From NCBI RefSeq assembly GCF_002878395.1, contig NC_061115.1, positions 215,770,987 to 215,834,986 on the forward strand: 64,000 nt of DNA, given 5' to 3'. Below are positions 10,575-22,105 of this stretch, in pieces (the first letter of the stretch is position 1; every line of letters begins with the position of its first letter). A program made the translations under genes and the position numbers. Origin of the DNA: Capsicum annuum. Its lineage: Eukaryota > Streptophyta > Magnoliopsida > Solanales > Solanaceae. The notes under the pieces were generated by a model, which saw only the letters and a program-made list of their open reading frames with translations, ran no database searches and was not told the origin of the DNA.

Positions 10575-10712
10575 TCCACAAAATTGAATTTTTTGTTTTT
10601 GATGAATTCAAGATTTTATTTTGTCAAGGGACTTTGTTTTTTTCTGCTAAATAATACAAGAGAATATTGAAGAAATAAAAGTAACTTATGAATTTTTGGT
10701 GCTTGTTATATA
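10575..10712 (-). promoter_or_regulatory. GRAS promoter/first exon copy 4 (distal)
   Basis: TATATAAC at 10705-10712, an exon with the conserved words, and donor GGAG|GTTAGT at 10575/10574. The upstream block corresponding to the G-box segment of copy 1 lies further away (CACGTG at 11634-11639), separated by a 0.7-kb duplicated AT-rich insertion. If used, the intron to 5431 would be about 5.1 kb. Confidence 0.45.
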
Positions 10713-10928
10713 GTCAAACAAATGTATTACTTCCCATTACTTCCTCATTTCATTTTACGTGATATTCTTTTCTTTTTAATTCAGTTTCAAAAAAATATTA
10801 TCTTAAATAGTTTAATTTTAAATTTTGCTTTTACCTTTTTAAAAAAAATAATTATACATCTACGATAGCATTCAGTAACCGCTCGAATTATGATTAAAAT
10901 TACTATAATATACTTTAATTTCACATGA

Positions 10929-11547
10929 ATTTTATTACTCCTGAACTTAATTTTAGTATATTTTTATTATCCCTTTTATGCTGACATAATATCTTTATTA
11001 CATAAAATAAAATTCATGTTAAAAGTATCACGTCAGCTAAAAAAGTTAACAAAAAATACAACGTCAGCTAAAAAAGCTGATAAAAATACATTAAAATCTA
11101 ATTCAGGAGTAATAGAAATCTCGTAAAATTGAAATATGTCGTAATAAATTTTATTATAGTTCAAAAATACTAAATGATTCACTTTTTTTAACATCATTTC
11201 AAGTTAAACGATGCTATATAAAATGAGACGAAAAGAATATTAAAATTAAAAAATGTAAAATATAAAGGTTCTTGTATATTTTTGTTACTCTTTTATGATG
11301 ACGTGGTATATTTATTACATAAAATAAAATTCACGTTAAAAGTTCACGTCAGCTAAAAAAATTGACAAAAAAAATACCACATCAACTAAAATGACAGATC
11401 AAAGTACATTAAAATAAATCTCGTAAAGTTGAAGTGGATCGTAATAAATTTGATCATAATTCAAAAATAGTAAATGCTTCACTTTTTTTAACATCATTTC
11501 AAGTTAAATGGTGCTCTATAAAATGAAACGAAAAAAATATAAAAATT
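10929..11547. repeat. Tandem duplication of about 320 bp
   Basis: 10929-11247 and 11270-11547 share TTTATTACATAAAATAAAAT, CGTCAGCTAAAAAA, TCTCGTAAA(A/G)TTGAA and CTTTTTTTAACATCATTTCA in the same order. The unit is AT-rich and sits between the distal first exon and its G-box block, probably as an insertion. Confidence 0.8.
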
Positions 11548-11633
11548 AAATATATAAATGGCCTATTTCTTTGTTGGTGATAACTACTAAAACTAACCCT
11601 CCACTATAATTGTAGACCAAAGTTTGATGTCAC

Positions 11634-11639
11634 CACGTG
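11634..11639. promoter_or_regulatory. G-box CACGTG of the distal promoter copy
   Basis: Occurs in CACCACGTGGGATGTGTCTA, matching the copy 1 context almost exactly, including the preceding CCTCCACTATAATTGTAGA block. A run of 18 C follows at 11680-11697, where copy 1 has only a short pyrimidine tract. Confidence 0.5.
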
Positions 11640-11837
11640 GGATGTGTCTATTCATAGTCATTTTTTATTTGGTAAATCTCCCCCCCCCCCCCCCCCCGAT
11701 GTGCACAATATTCTTTCTTTGTTGAGCAAAAAAAAAAAAAGATTACACTTTTTTTTATTTAGATTTATTTTTTGACACGTATATTGTATGTATATGTCGA
11801 ATCATATGGTTAATTGATTATATATATTTGAAAAAAA

Positions 11838-12118
11838 TATATTATTTCCACCTTTAATTATAAACGAAATTGCTGAGATACACTTTAATTTAAAGGGGAT
11901 CCTATTACCTCCGAACTTTTTGGCAACCTAAGACCTACGTGGCACTCTGCGTGAATCAACATACTGAAGGTCCACGTAGGCACGCGTATGTGTCATGTAG
12001 GCACTTAAGGTTACAAAAAATACAATTTTAATTAGTTCATGGGATAATAGGACCCCCTTTAAGTTAGAGTGTATCTCAGCAATTTCGTTAATAGTTCAGG
12101 ATGAAAACAGTGCATTTA
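11838..12118. mobile_element. MITE with about 75-bp terminal inverted repeats
   Basis: The left arm (AACGAAATTGCTGAGATACA then CTTTAATTTAAAGGGGATCC) is the imperfect complement of the right arm ending AGTGTATCTCAGCAATTTCG. Arms are about 75 bp at roughly 85% identity, and the centre is a smaller palindrome around CCACGTAGGCACG. No coding capacity. Family not assigned. Confidence 0.8.
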
Positions 12119-13184
12119 CTCTCTATATTTTGATGATTGACAAAATGATGAAATATGTAGATGAAATATATTGCGTCTATTTATTTTATTATGTCGAGTT
12201 CAATTTATAGTAGGATGTTCTGAAATGAAGAAGTATCGAGTAGAAAAGATTTTGAAATCGGTAAAAAATACGGACGAGGTAGGAGTTTCGACTCAAACTT
12301 TATCTTCGTATTGAAAGGTAGAGAGATGTAGTTCTTATAAACCCTCGACTCAAAACAAAGCATATCAAGAAGCGCAAAATAAAAATTGAAGAGAAGCGAT
12401 CCTGAAAAAGTATGTTGGAACAAAAAAGAGATGACTACGTCAAAAACACGCGATAATCAAAGTAGAAGCGACAATAAATAGTAATAAAAATTGATACATA
12501 AGAAACTTTAGGAAAAATAATACTACTAAAATGGAAGAATAAGTGAGACAAAAACGTCAGCACCTTATATCAAACACACTAATTATTTATCTTTCGGGTT
12601 CATTATTTCCATCCTTACATTTAACTGTTTATTTATAAAATCAATCTCACCGACGCAGATTATTTTTAGTACTTGACTAGTATTAGCACCTGCGTGATTC
12701 GCAAGATATATTTTTATAAAAGTATTGTTAAAAAAAATACTAATTTATTCATTAAAATAATAAAATTAAAATTTTAAAATATCTATTGTATCATAGTAAT
12801 ATATTTTAGATTGATTGTTAAATATTAAAAATAACTGTTAATAGTAAAACTATAATTAATCGTTAATTCTAATCAACAAAAAAATCTTCTCAAATTCTAT
12901 GTCCGTCTTTAAAAATCATCTTAATATGTACTTTCTCTATTTCGAAATCAAATAATTATATTATTTCTTAAAATAAAAAATCAAAATCAATTCGTACGAA
13001 AAAACTTATCAGGTGAGAGAATTTTATAATACAAAAGCTACTGACTGATTAAGTTATTAAATTTAGTCATTTTAATCAATATAAATGCAACTGAACTGAA
13101 TTTATGAGTTTAAACTGATTACAATCAAAATTAATTAAATTTTTAATTTTTCATAAACACCCTAGAAATTCCAATTTTGTTAGA
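12119..13184. other. AT-rich intergenic DNA
   Basis: No gene, RNA gene or clear repeat recognised. The minus-strand frame at 12205-12423 has no codon signature, no homology that I recognise and low-complexity composition. Confidence 0.6.
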
Positions 13185-13186
13185 TA

Positions 13187-13406
13187 CTCCATTCGTCCCA
13201 AATTGAGATAACACATTGATTAAGAAAAATAATTAATAGCATATCTAGTTTATCATAATACCACTATTAAATGATGTTTACATTTTAATTTGAAGAAAAA
13301 GTAATTAATGCAAAGGGTAAAACATGAAAAAAAAATTTATCTCTTCTTGATTAATGAAAAAAGTCAATTAAAATGAAAAATTAAATTAGAAAATTTGAGA
13401 CGGAAG
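13187..13406. mobile_element. Stowaway-like MITE
   Basis: CTCCATTCGTCCCAAATTGA at the left end is matched by the complement of TTTGAGACGGAAG at the right, and the element is flanked by TA on both sides (13185-13186 and 13407-13408). About 220 bp, AT-rich, non-coding. Confidence 0.75.
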
Positions 13407-13408
13407 TA

Positions 13409-14845
13409 TTAAACCTCCTAGATTACTGGTTGACCATGTCAACTAAAATTAAACACCATGTGCATTTAATTTCCATTTTTGATGCACTAAAACAATAGTT
13501 TAAATTCCCCAAATCATATCGTATTTATCTGTTTCAAAATAATTGACATATTTATTAAAAATAATTATCTGAAAATAATTGACATGCTTAAAAGATCAAA
13601 AGTAATTAACTATTTTTTTCAGCTGTATCCTTATTAATTATTTTCCATATTAATTGCTATATTATTAACCCTCGATATATTTTTTAAAATTTTAAATCTA
13701 TAGATACATATTATATTCAACGAAGATACATTTTTTCCTTTATAAAAATACATAATTAGCTCCTGATATATATATTTTTTAATTTTGAGTTTGCCGAGAT
13801 GCATAATTAACTCCTAATATATCCAACGAAGATACATAATTAGTTGAGATTTTCATAATTACTTTGTAAGAGTAAAAAATTGTGTATATGGTAAGTTAAG
13901 GTGTTTGTTTATGTTATTTTTTCAAATATATACATGCCAATTATTTTATGATGGCGAGAGTACATATTTTTTTATTTTCCATCCGTTGTTTAGTACCGCA
14001 CTGAAGCCCGATTAAACAGGAGCTCATGTCAGAAAGTCTCATATCGAAGAATAAAATACTTTCTAACAAAAATGACTGCATATTCAAGAAAATTCAAACC
14101 TAAAATCTCTAATTAAAAGTGAAATAATACTTACAACTTCACCACGACTCAAGTCGATAACTCACATCGTACATATAATAAATGCTTCGAGAATATTAAC
14201 GTTAAAGAAAATATAAGGAAATTGGGTACGTAAGTTAGCAATGGCAAATCACGTAAATAAAATATAAAATCAAGGGTAATATATTGTGTACCGCCGACAA
14301 ATAAGACCGCGTTTGGATTTGTTTTTATTTGCAAAAATGATTGGTTCCTAGAAGGTGGAAACAAACATTTGTTTTATGCACACTTAAATATAATTTTTTA
14401 TCACATGTTTTCACTTCATTTATTAATTCGCAACAACAATAATAACATATTTCATATAATTCACAAATAGAATATGAAAAAGATGATACTTATACACGTA
14501 ATTTTTACTACTATCTAGTGAAATAAAGCGATTGTTTTTTCAGTAGACTTTTGACTAAAGTAAAAATATCACCATCATTTATTATTTGTAAAATACATAA
14601 AATAATTCATTGTTGAATTGCTTCCTCCATTCCATAGTTGTCATATTTTACTTCTCAGAAGTTAATTCGATTAATTTGTGAAATTGAATTGAATTAATCC
14701 AAATTTTAAAAATAAAATTTAGATATTTAAAAATTACGTAAAAAATATTATAAATCGCAATTTTCTTCATACAGAAAAAAATTAAAAAATATAATTTAAA
14801 AAGTCAATCAAAATCTATAATGTTTGATTCTGAAAAAGTAAAATA
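13409..14845. other. AT-rich intergenic DNA with one interspersed-repeat copy
   Basis: 13660-13920 contains a copy of the repeat also found at 26113-26426 and, inverted, at 27905-28290 (shared GATACATAATTAG and AAGATACAT words and AAGTTAAGGTGT at one end). The rest, including the minus-strand frame at 14149-14364, shows nothing I can assign. Confidence 0.55.
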
Positions 14846-15099
14846 CTTTCTCCGTCTTATTTTATCCGAACCTTATTTAGCTGACACTTTCCTTAAGAAA
14901 TCGATAACTAGAAATGTATTTTATTAAGCCAATCTTATTAATAATACTTTCGAACAAAAAACTTTACTACTTCTATATAAAATTATCTAGTATCATGGGT
15001 AGAAAGAAAAAAATACATAATTTTTTTTTAATTTTATAAATTAAACAAGTTAATTAAAATAATTTAGTAAAATGATAAAATAAAATGAAACGAAGGAAA
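14846..15099. mobile_element. Stowaway-like MITE
   Basis: Left end CTTTCTCCGTCTTATTTTAT and right end ATAAAATGAAACGAAGGAAA are inverted copies, with TA flanks at 14844-14845 and 15100-15101. About 254 bp, non-coding. Confidence 0.75.
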
Positions 15100-15190
15100 T
15101 ATATATAACAAAAATTATGGTAGGGAGGGAGTAATGACATGGAAACTATTAATGTACCTTCCATGTTCCTTCTTTTATAACACTAATCTA

Positions 15191-15448
15191 CTCTTTCCGT
15201 CTCATATTACTTGACATATTTGCTTTTTATATTAAAAAAAAATTAATAAAGAATACAAATTGACTAATATAATTTTATTAAATTCATGTTAAATATTATA
15301 ATACATGTTCGAGTTATTTACTTTCATTAAATTACTAAGAGTAAAGTTGCAAAAAAAGTTCAATTATCTCTTAACTCTTTAAACATGACAATTATTTGGA
15401 GACTATTTTTTTTTTATAAATATATCAAGTAATATGAGACGGAGGAAA
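15191..15448. mobile_element. Stowaway-like MITE at the start of a segmental duplication
   Basis: Left end CTCTTTCCGTCTCATATTAC and right end AGTAATATGAGACGGAGGAA are inverted copies about 27 bp long, flanked by TA. The right half has a diverged second copy at 19120-19169 plus 23765-23800, that is, at the junction of the two duplicated segments, where the solo LTR has inserted. Confidence 0.8.
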
Positions 15449-16445
15449 TATTTTTTTTTAGTATCTTCCCAAGTTCTTTCCTTTGTCATTTTCATGCCCT
15501 TTTCTGAAAGACATAATAATTCTTGTGCTAAGTAGGGGTCATTCATGATGTAAAATGTTCCAAGTATGTACAATTTTTTATTTTATTCTTTATATAGTGT
15601 TGGATATTTATTTTGGGGTTTGATAAATTTAAATTTACATCAAAAAAAAATTTACTTTAGAAGGCGTAAAATTCTATGACAAAAGTGACTATATTCTCAC
15701 AGTTTAAATTTGAATTTTTTGATTATAAATAAAGAATCAAATGAAGTAGAATTGTGTACTGAAAGTAGACGTCGTGAGTATATGATATTTTATATAATGA
15801 TATAGAGTTATCGTTATATTCGACTTGCAAGTGTTTAGACAAGAGATCGGTGATTTTAAAACTTCAGTTCTATCTAAAATTAATATTTACAGCATTAGGA
15901 AAAACATAGAAAAAATGTTAATTTTAGATAGAAGTAAGGATTATTTATAAAACTAAAACAAATGAAGAAATTGACCATATCTTGAGAGACAATTCATGTT
16001 GAATATCTATAGCTTAAATTGAAATTTTGACCCCAAAATTTCAAAAAAGAATTAATTTTCATGTTAAAGAAGTCCAAGAGGATATCATTTTCAAATTGAT
16101 TTCATTAATGCTAAATAATTCTAGTGGAACCATGATTTGCTAATTATACTTTTTAATGCAGGACAAAATTAAAAGTCAAGGTGAAATTAAACCTATTGGT
16201 GTCTAGTATACTTACCCAATCTAAATGTTATTACTAATCCTATCACACTTATTATAATGTTTTGACTCAATAAAAATTAATGGACTTATCTTTTGGACTA
16301 TATTGATATAATCAAAATTCAAAAATAGGTGTATGTTGTGAAGTTCTATATGAGAAAAATGAGTCAAAAGATCCCCTAAGTTTTCAATTAAGAAAAGGGG
16401 GCAAGTAGATCCCACAAATTTGTTAAAAAGAAACTAAATTTTTTT

Positions 16446-16612
16446 AAATAATTGGGATAGTTATTGGACAACTATATTAATTGTCTCAACAACTTTGCAC
16501 AGTTGTTGAACAACTTGCGCAATTGTTGAACAACTTTGATAGTTATTGAACAACTTCGCAAAGTTGTCGAACAACTACCAAAGTTGTTCTACAATTGGAA
16601 CAAGTTGTTGGG
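16446..16612. repeat. Cluster of short inverted GTTGTTGAACAACTT repeats
   Basis: Five or more near-palindromic units of the type AGTTGTTGAACAACTT, spaced about 22-25 bp, alternating GCACAGTTGTTG, GCGCAATTGTTG and GCAAAGTTGTCG. Present in copy A of the duplication only; I see no equivalent in copy B. Confidence 0.8.
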
Positions 16613-16769
16613 ATGAAAAAACTTACAAAAATAAAATAAAAAAAAGTTATTCCTCCCATCTAATTTAAAAAACTTGGAGGACTCCCACTTAATTGGACAA
16701 CTTGAGAGTCCTTTTTAATCCAAAGTCCCGTTGTATATTATATACTTTATATAGTAGCTCTGATATCAT

Positions 16770-18340
16770 CACATCAAAAAGACGTAGACCATGTGCATTT
16801 ATTTTATATTTTATAAGGTTTTAATACTTTCCTTAGTTCAATGTGAATTCGTCTAAGATGTCATTTGCATGGCATCTCGAGAACCTGACAATCCTTCTCT
16901 TCAATTTGACCTCATCGACTGTACCCATCCTCCCTCATAGGTGTCACAATACCTCAACCCCTAGAGAATGAATATCTTCACTGAAGTTTATCTCATCACT
17001 ATACTATAGAAACATCCGAGTTTGATGTCATATTTTTCTCGACTCAAGCGCATGCATGACATGTATTGCATGTGTTGGACTGACGTGCCTTCTGAATTTA
17101 TCCCACGGGTTATAGCATTATCGAATCATAAAAATATGTATACCATATAAATTTGTATTTGTATGTCTTAAAAACTACTCTTCACTTTAAATTCCTCTCT
17201 TATACGTTCTGATGTAAGCTTTATTACTTTTCTTATTTGGATGTGAATTTGTCTAGGATGTCATTGCATCCTGTCGATCTCCAGAACCTAACAATCTTTC
17301 TCTCTGATCTGACCTCGTCGACCGTGCCCGTTCTCCCTCTTAGGTGTCACAATACTCCAAACCCTAGAGAATTAATATCCTCGTTGAAGTTTATCTCATT
17401 GCTATACTATAGGAACATCCAACTTTGATATCATGTTTTTCTCGACTCAAATACATGCATGAAATATATTGCTTGTTTTGGACCAACAGGCCTTCTGAAT
17501 TTATCCCATGAATTACAGCATTATCGAATCGTAAAAACATGTATATAATATACATTTCTATTTGTATGACTTATAAACCCTTCACTTTAAATTCCTCTAT
17601 CTCTTATAGATTCTGATGCAAGTTTTATTAGTTTCCTTATTTCAATGTGAATTTGTCTAGAATCTCATTTGCATCCCATCTCCTAATCCTAACAATTCTT
17701 CTTTTCGATCTGAACTCGTCGATCGTATCCATTCCCCCTCATAGGTGCCACAACTCTCCAACCCCTAGAAAATTAATATTCTCGTTGAAGTTTATCGCGT
17801 CACTATACTATAGGAATATTCGACTTTGATATCATATTTTTCTCAACTCAAACACCTGCATGAGATGTATTGCCTGTTTTGAACTAACATGCCTTCTCAA
17901 TTTATCCATGGATTATAACATTATAGAATCATAAAAACATGTATACCATATAAATTTGTATTTGTATGCCTTATAAACTACTCTTCACTTTAAATTCCTC
18001 TCGTATACATTTTGATGTACGCTTCATTACTTTTCTCACTTTAATGTGAATTTGCCTAAAATGTTATTTGCATCCCATCTCCAGAACCTAACATTCCGTC
18101 TCTTTGGTCAGACCTCGTTGACTGTACTCACTCTCCCTCATTGTTGTCACAACACCCCAACCCCTAGAGAATTAATATCCTCGCAGAAATTTATCTCATC
18201 ACTATACTACAGAAACATCTGGCTTTGATATCATATTTTTCTCGACTCAAACACATGCATGACATGTATTGCCTGTTTTGAACCGACATACTTTCTTCTG
18301 AGTTTATCCCATGAGTTATAACAATATATTATTGAATCGT
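16770..18340. repeat. 400-bp tandem array, four copies
   Basis: The word ATGTGAATT(C/T) occurs at 16841, 17241, 17645 and 18043, periods 400, 404 and 398. Each unit contains CACAATACC(T/C)CAACCCCTAG, GAAGTTTATCTCATCACTAT, CTCGACTCAAACACATGCAT and a GCCTTATAAACTACTCTTCA-type end. Three plus-strand frames of about 60 codons (17237, 17647, 18046) recur because the repeat does; changes between copies are not clearly synonymous, so I do not call them genes. Confidence 0.92.
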
Positions 18341-18859
18341 AAAAACTTGTCTTTATCATTTAAATATACTACTTGAATAATTTTCAGAATCAAGAAACTA
18401 AAAGTTTAATCGTAGAACCAGTATTTACATTAAATTAATATTAATGGATAGTCGAAAAACTTCTCACAGCATACTATAAAAAGTTCAAGAAAATAATGAC
18501 TAAGTCATCATGGTGTAGAACATGTGGAAGAAAAAGGTGACCATATACTATAATTTTTTAATATAATGTGTAAAATAATTAAAAGTGATCGCACTGATAC
18601 TCTCTTTAGATCATTTTCTTTTTTCTTTTTATTTTTTATTCGATATCTGATATTCGTATTAGAGCCCCAACTAATTTGGATTTTACATTGTAGGATTCAT
18701 TCCGAAGGTGGTGTTCAACATGAACTTCTCCATATCTAATGCTCAAACTCGACACCTTTGATTAAGGATGAAACAGTCTCGCCACTGCACCATAACCCAT
18801 ACTCATATTGAAATATTGGTTCTCTAGATCTTTCTCAGTAGTGGACAATTTGTATTTTA

Positions 18860-19026
18860 TTCGTGGTGGGACTACTCCATCCTTAACCAGAGGTCTCGGG
18901 TTCGAGCTTGGGTATGGAGAAAATTCTGTTGGGAGCGTCAATCCTAGAATGGACCCTACAATGCACGATTCAGATTAATCGGGGCTCCAATGCAGGTACC
19001 GGACACCGAATGAAAATAAATAAAAG
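18860..19026 (+). mobile_element. tRNA-derived SINE with 11-bp target site duplication
   Basis: Contains a GTGGGACTACTCC head, the pol III B-box-like GGGTTCGAGC at about 18899, then GGGTATGGAGAAA, GGAGCG and CGGGGCTCCAATGCAGGTAC, ending in an A-rich tail. Flanks are TTTGTATTTTA at 18849-18859 and 19027-19037. The homologous place in the duplicated copy (about 26527-26540) is uninterrupted, which is an empty site. It resembles the Solanaceae SolS group; subfamily not determined. Confidence 0.85.
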
Positions 19027-19959
19027 TTTGTATTTTACTCTTTTTCTCATATTTTAAAGATTGAAATAAACTATTTTAATCATAGAAATATTGGTTTCGT
19101 ATAGCTGGAAAAAGGTGTTCAAATATCACTTGATTCTTTAAACTCGACAACTATTTTGAGATAAATTTTTGTCACGACTCAACTTTTCAGGTCATGATGA
19201 CACCTACCATAATCCACCAGTAGGCAAGCCAACCCGTAGTCCGAAACGGCTAGTAATGGACTACTTAATAACATAAAGAAAAGAATGCGGAATATGTGAG
19301 ATAAAGATCAATACATAGATGAATCCCAGAACCTGGTGGTATCAGTACAAGAGCTTCTAAACATAATAAGAGTACATAAGTGATATATCAAGGAGAAATA
19401 CACTGATTCAACTTACCTCTGAATACAACTTAGAGGCAAGTCTAATACACAGGAAAGAGATAAGTAATACTCCGAATGTCAGAAGCTCACTCTAAGTCTC
19501 AGAATCAGGGCTACTCCACCTGATGCACACATTAACAAAGATAACCCGTACTAGGATCTGCAGGCTGTAGAGGTGTAGTATGAGTACCAAACGAATGGTA
19601 CTCAGCAGGCAACTGCCAACTGAGCTCCAAAGATAAAGTAGATATATACAACATATAAACAGAATGGAAACTACAACCAAGAGTCCACAAATCATATAAT
19701 AAGTCAATGAGAATAATAAGAGACAACTATCATATTTATGTCCAAGAGTCTAACATAAGAAGACTAAGGAAGAATCAAGATGAACTATCCTATTCCGGCT
19801 ACATTCAATATATGTCAATGTTATATCGTATATCCCAGGTCAATATACAAGTAAAGAGCGAAAGAAAGATATATTATAATATACAAGGCGAAAGAACGAC
19901 TATACAATATGAACAGTGAATAAAGGGATATCCGATAGTACCATGGCTTCATATAGCTA

Positions 19960-19961
<2 letters not shown>

Positions 19962-19995
<34 letters not shown>
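19962..19995. repeat. (AT)n microsatellite
   Basis: Uninterrupted run of about 17 AT dinucleotides inside the solo LTR. Confidence 0.95.
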
Positions 19996-19998
<3 letters not shown>

Positions 19999-20489
19999 AG
20001 GAGGTCATCTCAAACATAACCTAAATCGTCATGTTCTTATTTTTAGACCTTATTATAATACTATCAAGATTTAATACCAACATACTCAGAATTTCTAATC
20101 CATATGGCTAGACATACAATAATCGTGCACAATAATGCAATCATAAGATAGCAAAGGCCGAAGACATACCTCAATTCCAATACCGGATCCATGACCAATT
20201 TGTCATAAGTTAGCCATAATAATGATCATAACCATGATAATAACAATATCAATAACATCGTAAATAACCGGCTACTTCGGACAACCAAATATCTAGCCGA
20301 GCCAATGCGTACCCCCACCACCCCAAACTCAAAAGGTTCAATCAAGAAACAATAACACAAGACATATTCTTCACCCATATCTATGCAACCATTCCATACC
20401 GGCTGATAGACATAGGTGCATACTGGTGATAGGCGATGCGCATGCAGGAATGAATGCAAAATATACCATCAATATCACAATGCATCATA

Positions 20490-20830
20490 ACTGTCCTCTC
20501 CAGGATCATCATCATCGTCATCAACCTCCGGACTCATCGGGTATCAATATCATCTCAATAGTATCCGCCGGACTCGAATCGGGTATCAGTATTATCACAA
20601 TATCCTCCGAACTCGAACCGGATATCAATATCATCATAATATCCTCCGGCCTTATTGGGTATCAATAGCATCTCAATAGTATCCTCCAGACTAGAACCAG
20701 GTATCAATCATCATAATATCCTCCGACCTTGCCGGGTATCAATATCATCTCAATAGTATCCTCCGGACTCGAACCGGGTATCAATATCATCATAATATCC
20801 TCCGGCCTTACCGAGTATCAATGTATCATC
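20490..20830. repeat. Minisatellite CCTCCGGACTCGAACCGGGTATCAATATCAT
   Basis: About eight units of 35-50 bp alternate between two forms: CTCCGGACTCGAACCGGGTA followed by TCAATATCATCATAATAT, and CTCCGGCCTTACCGGGTATC followed by AATATCATCTCAATAGTAT. The alternation suggests that a dimer of about 90 bp is the higher-order unit. Confidence 0.9.
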
Positions 20831-21789
20831 ATAACTCTTGACACATAAATATAGGCATATAATAGGTGCACAGACGCAAGCCGATATACTCATAACCGTA
20901 AAGATATCTATCTTATCAATACATCCCAATTACTCGTTATTAGCTAACCAATATTTATTATTATTAAATCACTAATTCGCTAGTCATCACATAACCTCTA
21001 GTTATTAGCCTAAACATTATCCTTCACATAATCCTTATTCACGGGATAACAACTAACCACTATTCATTTAATAGTCACATCTAACATCTAATCTAGGTTC
21101 ATCATTAGACCAAAACCATCATTTATCCACCATTTATTATTATCAACTATTCATCCTATTGTTGTTAATCATTACTAGACAATACATTACTACTTGTCGC
21201 CTAACCATCTTTTATTAAATGACATCATTCATTAACTGACCATCATTAGCTACCATGTTCCAACTAAGCAAGATTCATTAATACATCAACTTCCTAGCCA
21301 TCAAGTGCAATAGTCAGCTAATAGACAACTAGTTACCACATAGCTTAACCGTCTAACAAGAAAAAAACCATAAGATCATACTTCAGCTATAATCACATCA
21401 TTTATAATGGTAAATAATCATGAACGTACCAAACTTATGCATGCCATCACCAGTATTCAATCAATGAAATAATAAGCATCATACCGTATCTTCCTCCGTC
21501 CCATACCGGAGAGATGTGTATACAAACATATACATATTCATATTCATAAATCGCAATCACATCATTCATAATTATAAACACTTCTTGGATATTTAATCAG
21601 TACCATAACACGGCCCTTGGCCCATTAATTTATCCGAAATAATCACAACATCATAATCATGGCCTTAGGCCCATATACATATCCGGGACTCATATCAATA
21701 ATCATATTTATAAACCGTAACATATCTATAATTATCTCATATATAAGAGGCATCTCATATCTACGAGACATACTATCAAAAAGCATATT

Positions 21790-22105
21790 GCCTCTATTAG
21801 ACATCTCGTATCTATAGGTTATGCATCATGGCTAAGAGAAAAATCGTCTCTATAAGCTCAATAATCATAACTAAGAGGAAAATTATCTCTATGAGTCAAA
21901 TATCATAACTAAGAGGAAAATGCATCTCTAGGGGCAAAATATAATAATTAAGAGAAAAATGAATTTCTATGGACCAAATATCATAATTAAGAGGAAAATA
22001 CATCTCTATGGGCAAATTATCATAATTAAGAGGAAAATGCATCTCTATGAGCCAAATATCATAATAAAGAGGAAAATGCATCTCTATGGGTCACTAATCA
22101 TAATC
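21790..22105. repeat. Minisatellite of about 40 bp (AAGAGGAAAATGCATCTCTATG)
   Basis: Seven to eight units of the form ATCATAATTAAGAGGAAAAT followed by GCATCTCTATGGGCAAAT. The opposing open frames here (MHFPL-type and MNFYG-type) are periodic translations of the repeat. Confidence 0.92.

Larger units (their letters stand above)
5940..11700. repeat. Tandemly reduplicated leader/promoter region of the GRAS gene
   Basis: Several blocks recur in the same order and orientation: CAGCGATTTATATCTCACAT at about 5980 and 7881; the exon/TATA block at 6410, 7173, 8342 and 10575; a block with AAACATAAAGATCAAGAATA at about 7017 and 9160; GCCCCACAAACCAAAAA at about 7650 and 9990; and at least five copies of AAGAACTTGCACTTAACAGG with TAATTAATCACC at 7805-10500. 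Divergence is moderate and units are uneven (TATA boxes 0.8, 1.2 and 2.2 kb apart), consistent with stepwise unequal duplication. No coding sequence is supported here. Confidence 0.8.
15410..19169. repeat. Segmental duplication, copy A
   Basis: Matches 23765-26640 in order: CTTCCCAAGTTCTTTCCTTT at 15467 and 23824, TCTTGTGCTAAGTAGGGGTC, the AAGAAGTCCAAGAGGATATC block (16066 and 24363), the 400-bp array, AAAAGTGATCGCACTGATA (18580 and 25888) and AATATTGGTTT(C/T)GTATAG at the end. Copy A has four 400-bp units and a SINE; copy B has two units and no SINE. No gene is supported in either copy. Confidence 0.88.

Noticed and set aside
17237..18228. Three similar 60-codon plus-strand frames as a small gene family
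   Set aside because: They recur because the 400-bp unit recurs, have no signal or domain, and carry changes that look unconstrained.
18860..19026. Genuine tRNA gene
   Set aside because: Has a B-box-like sequence but no cloverleaf, and shows a SINE body, A-tail and target duplications.
20490..20830. CRISPR-like array
   Set aside because: Units have no unique spacers and the context is a plant LTR; it is a minisatellite.
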